Shown here piece after piece: positions 1-7,604 of a stretch of DNA of 7,605 nucleotides. The notes below the pieces were generated by a model that had not been told where the DNA came from, ran no database searches, and was given only the letters and a program-made list of their open reading frames with translations. Each line of letters opens with the position of its first letter. Within the stretch, counting starts at the first letter, position 1. Source of the stretch: JBFXJF01 sp050175155 (GTDB lineage: Bacteria > Bacillota > Bacilli > Tepidibacillales > Tepidibacillaceae); assembly GCA_050175155.1 (NCBI GenBank), contig JBFXJF010000055.1, positions 1 through 7,605 of the forward strand, read 5' to 3'. The translations under genes were made by a program, and so were the position numbers.

Positions 1-18
1 AACGGTCATGGCAAAAAG
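1..18 (+). repeat. Direct repeat, left copy
   Basis: AACGGTCATGG followed by C and AAAAAG. It matches 7587-7604 in the same orientation, with one mismatch at the twelfth base. Together the two copies bound the whole operon. Confidence 0.75.
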
Positions 19-64
19 TGACATCTAAAGAACAAGTCGGGATAAGTACCATTTTGCCAATGTT
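1..64. repeat. Imperfect hairpin-forming element at the left edge
   Basis: TGGCAAAA (9-16) and TTTTGCCA (52-59) form a perfect 8-bp inverted repeat around a 35-base loop. Outside it, AAC (1-3) pairs with GTT (62-64) across unequal bulges of five and two bases. The right-edge copy shows GCCCAC before the same AAC; if that also holds left of position 1, the stem would extend through GTGGGT (65-70). There is no T-run after the stem on the minus strand, so it is not a standard terminator. It most resembles a folded recombination site or an intergenic palindromic repeat. Confidence 0.6.
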
Positions 65-102
65 GTGGGTCTGTAGTGATTAGTCTTTTAATGGGGGCTT
101 CA
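62..102 (+). repeat. Terminal inverted repeat, left arm
   Basis: Three blocks match the reverse complement of the right arm: GTTGTGGGT (62-70, 8 of 9), TAGTGATTAG (74-83, 10 of 10) and GGGGGCTTCA (93-102, 10 of 10), with short spacers differing by one base in length. It lies between the hairpin element and the stop of the DUF4384-like gene. Confidence 0.8.
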
Positions 103-119
103 TTATCATTTACATATGA

Positions 120-977
120 TTACTTCTCCGTAGTTATCTCAACCTTAGTTTCAAAAAATTCAGCTGCTTTTATTCCTGACTTTTTATTCTTTTCTACAAT
201 TTTTAAACCACGGGTTTTTATTTTCGTATCTTCACGGTTTTCGTTCACAACATATAGATTACCAGTATCTGTCAATTTTACATCTCCCAGTTTCTCTGTA
301 CTTGCGTAAACAGTGATATCTTCTTTACCATATGGGGGAGTAATTTCTAGTGCGTATTGGTCCTTACCTGATGGGAGTTCATAAATTGTCGAGCCATTAA
401 AATAATTATCTTTTCTGAATGGATTTGGTAAAATCTGAACCTGTGAACCATCCAATTGGTTATAGACTACACGTGCGTAGAATGGCTTGTTGCCTTTCAG
501 GTAGATTTTGATCTTATCATCCTTCCTGTATGTGTTATCTTTATTGTTTGTCCAGATCTTGATGGTTAGTGGTGCTGTTGGGTCATCAATCATTGCTGAA
601 TCATTTATAATATTTTCCATTTTATCAAAGTTCGGTATAACTTCAGCTTTAATGGCAATTCTGTAACAATCTCCCATTTCACTATCTTTAAACCATTCAC
701 CTGATATTATTTCGATTATTTTCACTATTGCTTGAGAATATGTTTCCAATACATCTTGCTCAGTGATATAATTCTTAATTACGGTTTCAGATTTTAAATA
801 AGTACCTGCATTTTCTGTAGCATGTTTTTTCGCATTGTTTGTAGCATCAGAGATTGTTTCCTTCCTAGATTTGGTATCACCCATACTTGCAATTCCTTCT
901 GATTCAACAATCACAGATTGAGATGAGATCAAGACAGGTAACATTGTAAATAGAAGTAGTGTGAATAGTTTTTTCAT
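120..977 (-). CDS. Exported LPP20/FlgT-N-like and DUF4384-like protein
   Basis: A 285-residue protein, predicted to be exported and possibly periplasmic. Residues 1-19 form a signal peptide (MKKLFTLLLF start, ISS before Gln20). No lipobox Cys is present, so it is probably not a lipoprotein. Residues 21-120 resemble the LPP20/FlgT N-terminal fold: an ESEGIA strand, then a long Ala- and Lys-rich helix (about 36-65), then strands ending in YRIAIKAEVIP. Residues 135-230 match the DUF4384 pattern: LTIKIWTNN, then a KIYLKGNKPFYARVVYNQLDGS segment with ILPNP at 182-186, then YELPSGKDQYALEITPPYG. The last 50 residues are charged and unassigned. DUF4384 is, to my knowledge, often fused to or encoded beside caspase-like domains, so a role with the two upstream proteases is likely, but its action is unknown. 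I chose the ATG at 977 because GGAG lies six bases upstream; a TTG at 989 would overlap that site. It is the last gene of the operon, with no clear terminator hairpin after it. Confidence 0.88.
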   Translation of the reverse strand: MKKLFTLLLFTMLPVLISSQSVIVESEGIASMGDTKSRKETISDATNNAKKHATENAGTYLKSETVIKNYITEQDVLETYSQAIVKIIEIISGEWFKDSEMGDCYRIAIKAEVIPNFDKMENIINDSAMIDDPTAPLTIKIWTNNKDNTYRKDDKIKIYLKGNKPFYARVVYNQLDGSQVQILPNPFRKDNYFNGSTIYELPSGKDQYALEITPPYGKEDITVYASTEKLGDVKLTDTGNLYVVNENREDTKIKTRGLKIVEKNKKSGIKAAEFFETKVEITTEK

Positions 978-983
978 GATTAA

Positions 984-987
984 CTCC
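984..987 (-). promoter_or_regulatory. Ribosome binding site deciding the start of the DUF4384-like gene
   Basis: GGAG followed by six bases and the ATG at 977. It lies in the 14-base gap after the second caspase gene's TAA and argues against the in-frame TTG at 989. Confidence 0.72.
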
Positions 988-991
988 AAAA

Positions 992-2340
992 TTATTTAAT
1001 TAAGATTACAGGAAAATCCTGGCCTTTAGAAGCTGTTGTGGGATATTGAGATTCACCCTTATATTTTTCAGATTGTATAGGTACTTGATCCTCAATATAT
1101 GATTTCAATTCATTTATAGTTACTTTACCATCTTTAGGTGAACCATCGGCCTTCCCCTGAAGAGCTTCAAGAAGCACGTAGGTAAAAACACCATGTTTCA
1201 ACTCATTGAACTCCGAAGCAAATTGGTCTGAACCAGAAGAAGCAAAAACATGAACACCGGCACTACGTCCAAGTTGTGCCAAAGCTTTTTCTTCTGCTGC
1301 ACCTCTGAGAGCTAACATTTCAGTTGCAGCACCTGATTGGCATGCATCCATAACAACTAACTGTTTCAAGGCTTTAATATCGCTTAACTTATCCTGTAAC
1401 ATTTTTATGTATAATGCATTCTTGTCAAGTTTTTCTCTATCATATAATTTAATATTTTCTGATGTGACTATATAATAGCGATTATCTATAACACTGCCAT
1501 GACCGGCATAAAAGAATGTAAAAACATCTTCTGGTTTAGCTTTTTGAGCTATATCATCTAAGGCATTAAGAATATTAGTCATATTTGCTTCAATATCGTA
1601 AAGAGTTATAATTTCAATTTTATCAAAAAGATTATGACTCTTACTTGATACTATTTTTACAAAAGCTTCGGCATCGGATTTAGCATAGTTAAGATTTAAT
1701 TGTTTGTTTTTGTATTCATTAATACCAATTGCCAGAATGTATGAAGTAGCAATTTTTGAAGGACCGTTATATGAAATATTGATTTTGTAGCCTTTTGATT
1801 CTATTCTACCTTTGCTAAAAGCTGAGGCTATTAACTCGTTATCACCTTTTACTAACGAAATATTAAAAGTCTCATAGATTTCTTTATTCGTTGATTTAAT
1901 CTTGATTCCTCTTGACTCTCCCGCAACTCGTTTGCCATTGTGAAGTAGCTTAACTTCATCAATACCACCTCCAGTATTAATAGCTTTGATTTCTACTTTA
2001 ATTGTTTGATTCGTGAATTTCTGGTCAATTTGTGGGGATATAATTTCAACATTAGGGGGAGGAGATTCGAGTAATTTATCTTCAATGGTAATGTCAGGAC
2101 GATTACTCTTTTCACCACTCGTTACCTCGGCCAAAAGACCTGGTCTATAGAATTCTTCAAAAAATTGATCTAATTCATAAACTTCTAATCCTTTAACAAA
2201 ATGCACACTATTCTTTCCACCTTCTGAAGCATCGAAGAAACCATCCGGTGTAGTAACTACCCAATCGTTTTCACCAATTGAAATTAATGTGGCGAGTTCT
2301 TCTCCGGAACTTATATCCCACAGCTTTGTTGTACCGTCTT
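992..2340 (-). repeat. Duplicated caspase-encoding segment, copy in paralogue B
   Basis: This segment aligns without gaps to 4179-5527 at a constant offset of 3187 bases. I count 24 mismatches in 992-1265, none in 1266-2035, and about 14 in 2036-2340. Further upstream the two genes diverge quickly. The identical core covers the Ig-like domain and most of the protease domain, including the His and Cys codons. Confidence 0.9.
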
Positions 2341-4159
2341 CACTTGCAGATATTAAATATTTTCCATTCGGATGAATAATCATTGAGTTGATAATACTAG
2401 AGTGACCTTGTGTGGTTTTAAGTAGTTTCCCTGATTTTATATCCCATAACTTTATTTCACCATAAATACTTCCAGTAAATAATATATTATTGTCTTTATT
2501 CATTATTGCATCGGATATAGGGTAGTTTGATTCTTTAAATGTATATATTTTACTATTTTTGAGGGGATCATAAATTGATACTTCATTTATTCCAACTACC
2601 ACAATATATTTCCCATCTGAATTAAAATAAGCATGATGAATATATTCAGGATTAATTCCACTACCATCATAATTTATCAATGTTTTAATTAAGCTACTAG
2701 TATTAGTGTCCCATATTTTAACTTCATGATTTCCACCTTCAGATGTAACATATAGTTTTCCATCTGGACTAAAATCAATGGATGAAACACCAAATTCAAA
2801 TCCTTCTGATGCATTGACTTCTTTACCTGAATTAATATTCCATAGTCTTACTTTACCATCGTATTGACCACTTCCAGTAGCAAAATATTTCGCATCTGGA
2901 TTAAATGCAACGGAAGCTACAAAGCCATTGTGGCCTTTAAAAATTTGTAATAACTTACCAGTTTCAGCATCATACAACTTTGCTGTTCTGTCCTGAGAAC
3001 CTGCTAATATATATTTCCCATCTGGACTAAAATCAATTTGTTCATTATCAATAAGAAAATCCTTCTCTACTTTACAAGCATTGAAGTCAAAATATTGTAT
3101 TAAATTGTTGTTGATTAATGCTAGATGCTCTTTGTTGGCAGTGAAATGCATATCCTTGACACGATTTACTTTACCTTTAAATATTTGCAACTGTTTCCCT
3201 GTTTCTACTTCACAAAGTATTGCTGTTTTATCGAAGCTTCCTGTTACAAGATATTTACTATTTGGGCTAAATTTCACTGAGATAATCCTACTTGTATGAC
3301 CTGTACAAAATCTAATCAATTTCCCCGTGTCAACATTCCATAGTTTTGTCGTATCATTATCAATTGTTGCAATATATTTATTATTAGGGCTAAATGTGGG
3401 AGCGTTACCCTCAAATATCTTGAGTAATTCACCTGTCTTAATATCCCATAATTTTGATTTGTTGTCATATTTTCCTGTTAGAATATATCTCCCGTCAGGA
3501 CTAAAGTTTATTGAAGTAATAAAGCTGTCTTCATCTCTAACTTTTATTAAATCTTTACCTGTATTTGGATCCCACAATTTAAATTCTCTGAAGTGAGTGG
3601 TTACTAGATAACGAGAATCAGTACTTAGTGAACTATGCTCCACGAAAGTATCGACATTTAACTTAACTGTTTTTATTATAGTACCTGATAAATCGAAATA
3701 AATCACAGAATCGGAAAAAACAATCATAACCATATTGTTTTCAGATATTATATGAATGCTTTTAATTTTACATTTTCCATTTTCTCCTTCAAAAGAACTC
3801 AAAATATTGCCTGTAATAAGGTCATAAAGTTTTGCAGTTTTATAAGTATCTTGAATAAGAATTGACTTTGAATCAGATGTAAAACAGACAGAATTTATAC
3901 CAAAATCTGAGTTTCCCCTAAATGTTCTAATCTCAGTGGCAGTTACAGCATCCCAAAGTTTAGCGTTTTCACCAGTTGTTAGAATATAGTTTCCATCAGG
4001 GCTGAAATTTATATTTTGTAATCCTTTTGTATGACCAACCTGTACAGCTGTTTCAAGAGTTAATTCCTGAGAAAATATCGGTAATGAAAAAATAAGAAAT
4101 GCAAAAAATAATAGTAGAATATTTTTGGTTTTGATAAGTGTTAAGTAAAATCTTACCAT
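992..4159 (-). CDS. Exported WD40-repeat caspase-like protein (paralogue B)
   Basis: A protein of about 1055 residues with the same plan as its upstream paralogue: signal peptide 1-30 (hydrophobic 14-28, ending IFS before Gln31), about 14 WD40-type repeats from residue 42 to 627, the NDWVVTTPDGFFD linker, an Ig-like domain near 702-797 and a caspase-like C14 domain near 805-1047. Catalytic residues are His887 (YAGHG) and Cys940 (DACQSG). Several blades are degenerate, mostly in the first propeller; for example, the usual WD is replaced by CE in AILCEVETGK. I chose the ATG at 4159 over an in-frame TTG at 4174. GGGAG lies eight bases before that ATG, and the TAAAACA leading into it matches the leader of the first gene, whereas a TTG start would have this ribosome binding site inside its coding sequence. 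The TTG start would add five residues (MGDKT). It ends 14 bases before the third gene. It is probably a duplicate of the first gene that kept or regained an identical catalytic core. Target and trigger are unknown. Confidence 0.94.
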   Translation of the reverse strand: MVRFYLTLIKTKNILLLFFAFLIFSLPIFSQELTLETAVQVGHTKGLQNINFSPDGNYILTTGENAKLWDAVTATEIRTFRGNSDFGINSVCFTSDSKSILIQDTYKTAKLYDLITGNILSSFEGENGKCKIKSIHIISENNMVMIVFSDSVIYFDLSGTIIKTVKLNVDTFVEHSSLSTDSRYLVTTHFREFKLWDPNTGKDLIKVRDEDSFITSINFSPDGRYILTGKYDNKSKLWDIKTGELLKIFEGNAPTFSPNNKYIATIDNDTTKLWNVDTGKLIRFCTGHTSRIISVKFSPNSKYLVTGSFDKTAILCEVETGKQLQIFKGKVNRVKDMHFTANKEHLALINNNLIQYFDFNACKVEKDFLIDNEQIDFSPDGKYILAGSQDRTAKLYDAETGKLLQIFKGHNGFVASVAFNPDAKYFATGSGQYDGKVRLWNINSGKEVNASEGFEFGVSSIDFSPDGKLYVTSEGGNHEVKIWDTNTSSLIKTLINYDGSGINPEYIHHAYFNSDGKYIVVVGINEVSIYDPLKNSKIYTFKESNYPISDAIMNKDNNILFTGSIYGEIKLWDIKSGKLLKTTQGHSSIINSMIIHPNGKYLISASEDGTTKLWDISSGEELATLISIGENDWVVTTPDGFFDASEGGKNSVHFVKGLEVYELDQFFEEFYRPGLLAEVTSGEKSNRPDITIEDKLLESPPPNVEIISPQIDQKFTNQTIKVEIKAINTGGGIDEVKLLHNGKRVAGESRGIKIKSTNKEIYETFNISLVKGDNELIASAFSKGRIESKGYKINISYNGPSKIATSYILAIGINEYKNKQLNLNYAKSDAEAFVKIVSSKSHNLFDKIEIITLYDIEANMTNILNALDDIAQKAKPEDVFTFFYAGHGSVIDNRYYIVTSENIKLYDREKLDKNALYIKMLQDKLSDIKALKQLVVMDACQSGAATEMLALRGAAEEKALAQLGRSAGVHVFASSGSDQFASEFNELKHGVFTYVLLEALQGKADGSPKDGKVTINELKSYIEDQVPIQSEKYKGESQYPTTASKGQDFPVILIK

Positions 4160-4166
4160 TGTTTTA

Positions 4167-4172
4167 TCTCCC
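4167..4172 (-). promoter_or_regulatory. Ribosome binding site deciding the start of the second caspase gene
   Basis: A purine-rich GGGAG core followed by ATAAAACA and the ATG at 4159. It lies in the 19-base gap after the first gene's TAA. It overlaps the first codons of the longer reading that would start from TTG at 4174, which argues against that start. Confidence 0.72.
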
Positions 4173-4178
4173 AATAAA

Positions 4179-5527
4179 TTATTTAATTAAAATTACAGGA
4201 AAATCCTGGCCTTTAGAAACAGTAGTCGGATACTGGGTCTCACCCTTGTATTTTTCTGTTTGTACAGGTACTTGATCTTCGATATATGATTTCAATTCAT
4301 TTATAGTTACTTTACCATCTTTAGGTGAACCATCGGCCTTCCCTTGAAGTGCTTCAAGAAGCACGTAGGTAAAAACACCGTGTTTCAATTCATTAAACTC
4401 CGAAGCAAACTGATCTGAGCCAGAAGAAGCAAAAACATGAACACCGGCACTTCGTCCAAGTTGTGCCAAAGCTTTTTCTTCTGCTGCACCTCTGAGAGCT
4501 AACATTTCAGTTGCAGCACCTGATTGGCATGCATCCATAACAACTAACTGTTTCAAGGCTTTAATATCGCTTAACTTATCCTGTAACATTTTTATGTATA
4601 ATGCATTCTTGTCAAGTTTTTCTCTATCATATAATTTAATATTTTCTGATGTGACTATATAATAGCGATTATCTATAACACTGCCATGACCGGCATAAAA
4701 GAATGTAAAAACATCTTCTGGTTTAGCTTTTTGAGCTATATCATCTAAGGCATTAAGAATATTAGTCATATTTGCTTCAATATCGTAAAGAGTTATAATT
4801 TCAATTTTATCAAAAAGATTATGACTCTTACTTGATACTATTTTTACAAAAGCTTCGGCATCGGATTTAGCATAGTTAAGATTTAATTGTTTGTTTTTGT
4901 ATTCATTAATACCAATTGCCAGAATGTATGAAGTAGCAATTTTTGAAGGACCGTTATATGAAATATTGATTTTGTAGCCTTTTGATTCTATTCTACCTTT
5001 GCTAAAAGCTGAGGCTATTAACTCGTTATCACCTTTTACTAACGAAATATTAAAAGTCTCATAGATTTCTTTATTCGTTGATTTAATCTTGATTCCTCTT
5101 GACTCTCCCGCAACTCGTTTGCCATTGTGAAGTAGCTTAACTTCATCAATACCACCTCCAGTATTAATAGCTTTGATTTCTACTTTAATTGTTTGATTCG
5201 TGAATTTCTGGTCAATTTGTGGAGATATAATTTCAACATTTGGGGGAGGAGATCCGAGTAATTTATCTTCAATGGTAATGTCAGGACGATTACTCTTTTC
5301 ACCACTCATTACCTCGGCCAAAAGACCTGGTCTATAGAATTCTTCAAAAAATTGATCTAATTCATAAACTTCTAATCCTTTAACAAAATGCACACTATTC
5401 TTTCCACCTTCTGAGGTATCGAAGAAACCATCAGGTGTAGTAACTACCCAATCGTTTTCACCAACTGATATTAATGTGGCGAGTTCTTCTCCAGAACTTA
5501 TATCCCAGAGCTTTGTAGTACCATCAT
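4179..5527 (-). repeat. Duplicated caspase-encoding segment, copy in paralogue A
   Basis: Partner of 992-2340. The perfectly matching core is 4453-5222. Differences at the 3' end of the gene change a few residues, for example PVQTEKYKGET here against PIQSEKYKGES in the other copy. Confidence 0.9.
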
Positions 5528-7445
5528 CACTTGCAGATAAAAACAGTTTCCCATTCGGATGAAATATCACAGAATTAATATCACCAGAATGACCGTTAAA
5601 AACTTTAATCTCATTACCAGTATTAACATTCCAAAGTACTACAGCATTGTCTTGACCACCAGTAATTAAAAACTCTCCACCAGGACTAAAACAAACAGAA
5701 TTTACGAAATGAGATTCTCTCTTATATTCCTTTATGCTATTACTAGAAGAAATTTTAAATAACAATGCACCAATGGATCCACCTGTTACAATATATTTTC
5801 CATCGGAATTAAAAACGGCATCCCTAGCAGGACTTGGATATTTATCATCATTACACTTGTTATTATATGATTTTAACTCTTTTCCATTGTTTACATCCCA
5901 AAGCCTAGCAGTACGATCAGAACTAGTTGTAAAAATATAGTTACCATCAGGACTAAAACATACAGATTTTATATTATCAGAATGACCTTTGAAAGCTTTA
6001 ATTTTATTGCCTGTTTTGGAACTCCAAATCTCTGCTAAATCATCGTTACCACCGGTTACGAGATGTTCTCCATCAGGGCTAAAATCAAGAGAGAAATACC
6101 ATGAAGGAGTATCTTTGTCTTCAAAAACACGAGTTATTTTACCAGTTTTTATATCCCATATTTTTGCACAATTATCCTTACCGATGTAACCTGAGCAAGA
6201 AGCTATATTTTTTCCATTGGGATGGAGAGCTATTGATAAGAAATTTGTACTATCAGAAATGATTTTTACTTTATTTGCATCAATATCCCATAATGCCATG
6301 CGATTTCCGCTACCTATCGCAAAAACTCTGCCATCTTTACTGATATCAACAGAATTAACATTAAAAGCATTACCTTTGATTATTTTAATTTCTTTCCATT
6401 CATTAATGTTCCATAATTTTAAACCGCCGTTAAGCATCCCAATAACAATATTTCCCCCACATGGACTAAAACATACAGATTTTATTTTAACTTCTGAATT
6501 GAATACCTGTAATTGTTTCCCGGTATCAATATCCCATAATCTAACAGAGTTGTCTGTAGTATAATGATTACTAAGTGAACTTGAGGCTAAATATTTTCCG
6601 TTTTGACTAAATGCAATGGAGTTTATTTCACTAGAATGTCCAATAAATAATTTATTCTCTTTTTCATTATCAATATTCCATAGTTTAATAGAATAATTAT
6701 CAGAAAAATTACCAAATGTACCAGAACCAGTAGATATAGATTTCCCATCGGGGCTAAAACAGACAGAGTTTATAATGGCGGATTGCTCTTTAAATGTTTT
6801 GTATATTTTTCCTGATTTAATTTCCCTCAATACTATTCTATAAGATTTTCTATTAATGTTATTTATATTTCCTATTTCAGAAACAACTGCTAAAAATCTT
6901 CCATCAGGACTTATCGAAAAAGTACTAGTTTTTACAGGGATAGTTTTAACTATTTGACTTGATTTGATATCAAAAATAAAAATTTTTGATGAAGTACCAA
7001 TAACGACATTTTTACCATCAGGAGTGAAAGCAGCTTTATATAATACATATATTTTTTCTTTAAAATCATTAAATATTTTGATTTTCTTGCCAGTATCAAT
7101 TTCCCAAAGAATAGCAGTTTTATCTCTACTCCCAGTTAAAATATATTCACTATTAGGACTAAATTTGGCGGAATTAATACAACTTTTGTGACCTGAAAAT
7201 GTTCTTATTTGCTTACCAGTTTCAATTTCCCAAAGAATAGCAGTTTTATCTCCACTCCCAGTTAAGATATATTTACCATCAGGGCTATAATCAATCGAAT
7301 TAATATATTCTGTATGGCCTTGTTGAATAATTGTTTCTAGTGGTAACACCTGACTATAAGAAGAAATAGGTAGAAATACAACATGCGCAATTAATAATAA
7401 GATAGTAATACTAGATTTACTAAGAATTAAGTAATAGTTTGACAT
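4179..7445 (-). CDS. Exported WD40-repeat caspase-like protein (paralogue A)
   Basis: A 1088-residue protein, predicted to be exported. Residues 1-31 form a signal peptide (hydrophobic 13-27, ending SYS before Gln32). Residues 43-660 hold about 14 WD40-type repeats of 40-50 residues, with recurring SPDGKY and LWDI-TGK motifs, enough for two seven-bladed propellers. Residues 662-712 are the NDWVVTTPDGFFD linker that I associate with bacterial WD40-caspases. Residues 735-830 look like an Ig-like beta domain. Residues 838-1080 are a caspase-like C14 domain with catalytic His920 in YAGHG and Cys973 in DACQSG, so it should be an active cysteine protease. Substrate and ligand cannot be read from sequence. 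The ATG at 7445 has GGAG seven bases upstream. It is the first gene of the operon, and its stop is 19 bases before the next ATG. Its 3' part shares a 770-bp identical tract with the next gene. Domain calls are firm; the biological role is unknown. Confidence 0.95.
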   Translation of the reverse strand: MSNYYLILSKSSITILLLIAHVVFLPISSYSQVLPLETIIQQGHTEYINSIDYSPDGKYILTGSGDKTAILWEIETGKQIRTFSGHKSCINSAKFSPNSEYILTGSRDKTAILWEIDTGKKIKIFNDFKEKIYVLYKAAFTPDGKNVVIGTSSKIFIFDIKSSQIVKTIPVKTSTFSISPDGRFLAVVSEIGNINNINRKSYRIVLREIKSGKIYKTFKEQSAIINSVCFSPDGKSISTGSGTFGNFSDNYSIKLWNIDNEKENKLFIGHSSEINSIAFSQNGKYLASSSLSNHYTTDNSVRLWDIDTGKQLQVFNSEVKIKSVCFSPCGGNIVIGMLNGGLKLWNINEWKEIKIIKGNAFNVNSVDISKDGRVFAIGSGNRMALWDIDANKVKIISDSTNFLSIALHPNGKNIASCSGYIGKDNCAKIWDIKTGKITRVFEDKDTPSWYFSLDFSPDGEHLVTGGNDDLAEIWSSKTGNKIKAFKGHSDNIKSVCFSPDGNYIFTTSSDRTARLWDVNNGKELKSYNNKCNDDKYPSPARDAVFNSDGKYIVTGGSIGALLFKISSSNSIKEYKRESHFVNSVCFSPGGEFLITGGQDNAVVLWNVNTGNEIKVFNGHSGDINSVIFHPNGKLFLSASDDGTTKLWDISSGEELATLISVGENDWVVTTPDGFFDTSEGGKNSVHFVKGLEVYELDQFFEEFYRPGLLAEVMSGEKSNRPDITIEDKLLGSPPPNVEIISPQIDQKFTNQTIKVEIKAINTGGGIDEVKLLHNGKRVAGESRGIKIKSTNKEIYETFNISLVKGDNELIASAFSKGRIESKGYKINISYNGPSKIATSYILAIGINEYKNKQLNLNYAKSDAEAFVKIVSSKSHNLFDKIEIITLYDIEANMTNILNALDDIAQKAKPEDVFTFFYAGHGSVIDNRYYIVTSENIKLYDREKLDKNALYIKMLQDKLSDIKALKQLVVMDACQSGAATEMLALRGAAEEKALAQLGRSAGVHVFASSGSDQFASEFNELKHGVFTYVLLEALQGKADGSPKDGKVTINELKSYIEDQVPVQTEKYKGETQYPTTVSKGQDFPVILIK
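7090..7272 (-). repeat. Tandem near-identical WD40 blades in paralogue A
   Basis: The 57 bases at 7216-7272 and at 7090-7146 differ at three positions and are spaced 126 bases (42 codons) apart. Both encode the blade core around DKTAILWEI-TGK. Other blades in the gene are far more diverged, so this looks like a recent in-frame blade duplication or local conversion. Confidence 0.75.
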
Positions 7446-7452
7446 TGTTTTA

Positions 7453-7456
7453 CTCC
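7453..7456 (-). promoter_or_regulatory. Ribosome binding site of the first caspase gene
   Basis: GGAG on the minus strand, followed by TAAAACA and the ATG at 7445. The seven-base spacing is ideal. The same TAAAACA-ATG sequence recurs before the second gene, which supports both start choices. Confidence 0.75.
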
Positions 7457-7509
7457 GATTTAATAAGTAGAATTAATCTTAGAAATATAAGTCATTTTTT
7501 CCTTAAGAC

Positions 7510-7540
7510 CAAGTATAGTTTGTTTTTCATATCCTGTAAA
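7510..7540 (-). promoter_or_regulatory. Predicted promoter of the three-gene operon
   Basis: On the minus strand TTTACA (7535-7540) is followed after 17 bases by TATACT (7512-7517), each one base from the sigma-70 consensus. The same bases can be read in the Bacteroidota style as TTTA, 19 bases, TATACTTG (7510-7517), against the TTTG and TAnnTTTG consensus with one mismatch in each box. Either way, transcription would start near 7505 and leave a leader of about 60 bases before the ATG at 7445. It lies just inside the right-hand inverted repeat, so the unit carries its own promoter. No other upstream candidate was as good. Confidence 0.6.
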
Positions 7541-7548
7541 TTCATTAT

Positions 7549-7589
7549 TGAAGCCCCCAAAAGATTCTCTAATCACTATTGCCCACAAC
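7549..7589 (-). repeat. Terminal inverted repeat, right arm
   Basis: TGAAGCCCCC (7549-7558), CTAATCACTA (7569-7578) and GCCCACAAC (7581-7589) are the inverted partners of the blocks at 62-102. The arm ends nine bases upstream of the predicted -35 box of the operon. Confidence 0.8.
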
Positions 7590-7604
7590 GGTCATGGAAA
7601 AAAG
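7587..7604 (+). repeat. Direct repeat, right copy
   Basis: AACGGTCATGG followed by A and AAAAAG, the partner of the copy at 1-18. The match runs into the window end, so the repeat probably continues beyond it. It is preceded by GCCCAC (7581-7586), which shows what is likely to precede the left copy. Confidence 0.75.

Noticed and set aside
1..64. Rho-independent terminator downstream of the operon
   Set aside because: The loop is 35 bases, the stem is interrupted and there is no T-run following it on the minus strand. It may still slow transcription, but the standard pattern is absent.
1..70. Canonical integron attC site
   Set aside because: The GTTRRRY core is not met and no integrase is in the window, so only an attC-like resemblance is reported.
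76..7191. Several plus-strand open frames of 66-115 codons
   Set aside because: They lie antisense inside the three genes, except that the first also starts in the terminal repeat. They show repetitive Leu/Ser/Pro-rich patterns that simply mirror the WD40 repeats, and I saw no convincing domain.
992..7445. CRISPR array or simple tandem DNA repeat
   Set aside because: The periodicity of about 120-130 bases is coding and comes from WD40 blades with degenerate DNA sequence, not from identical repeats with spacers.
7492..7545. 17-codon minus-strand open frame between the right inverted repeat and the first gene
   Set aside because: It overlaps the predicted promoter boxes, has no ribosome binding site and has no recognisable leader-peptide feature.
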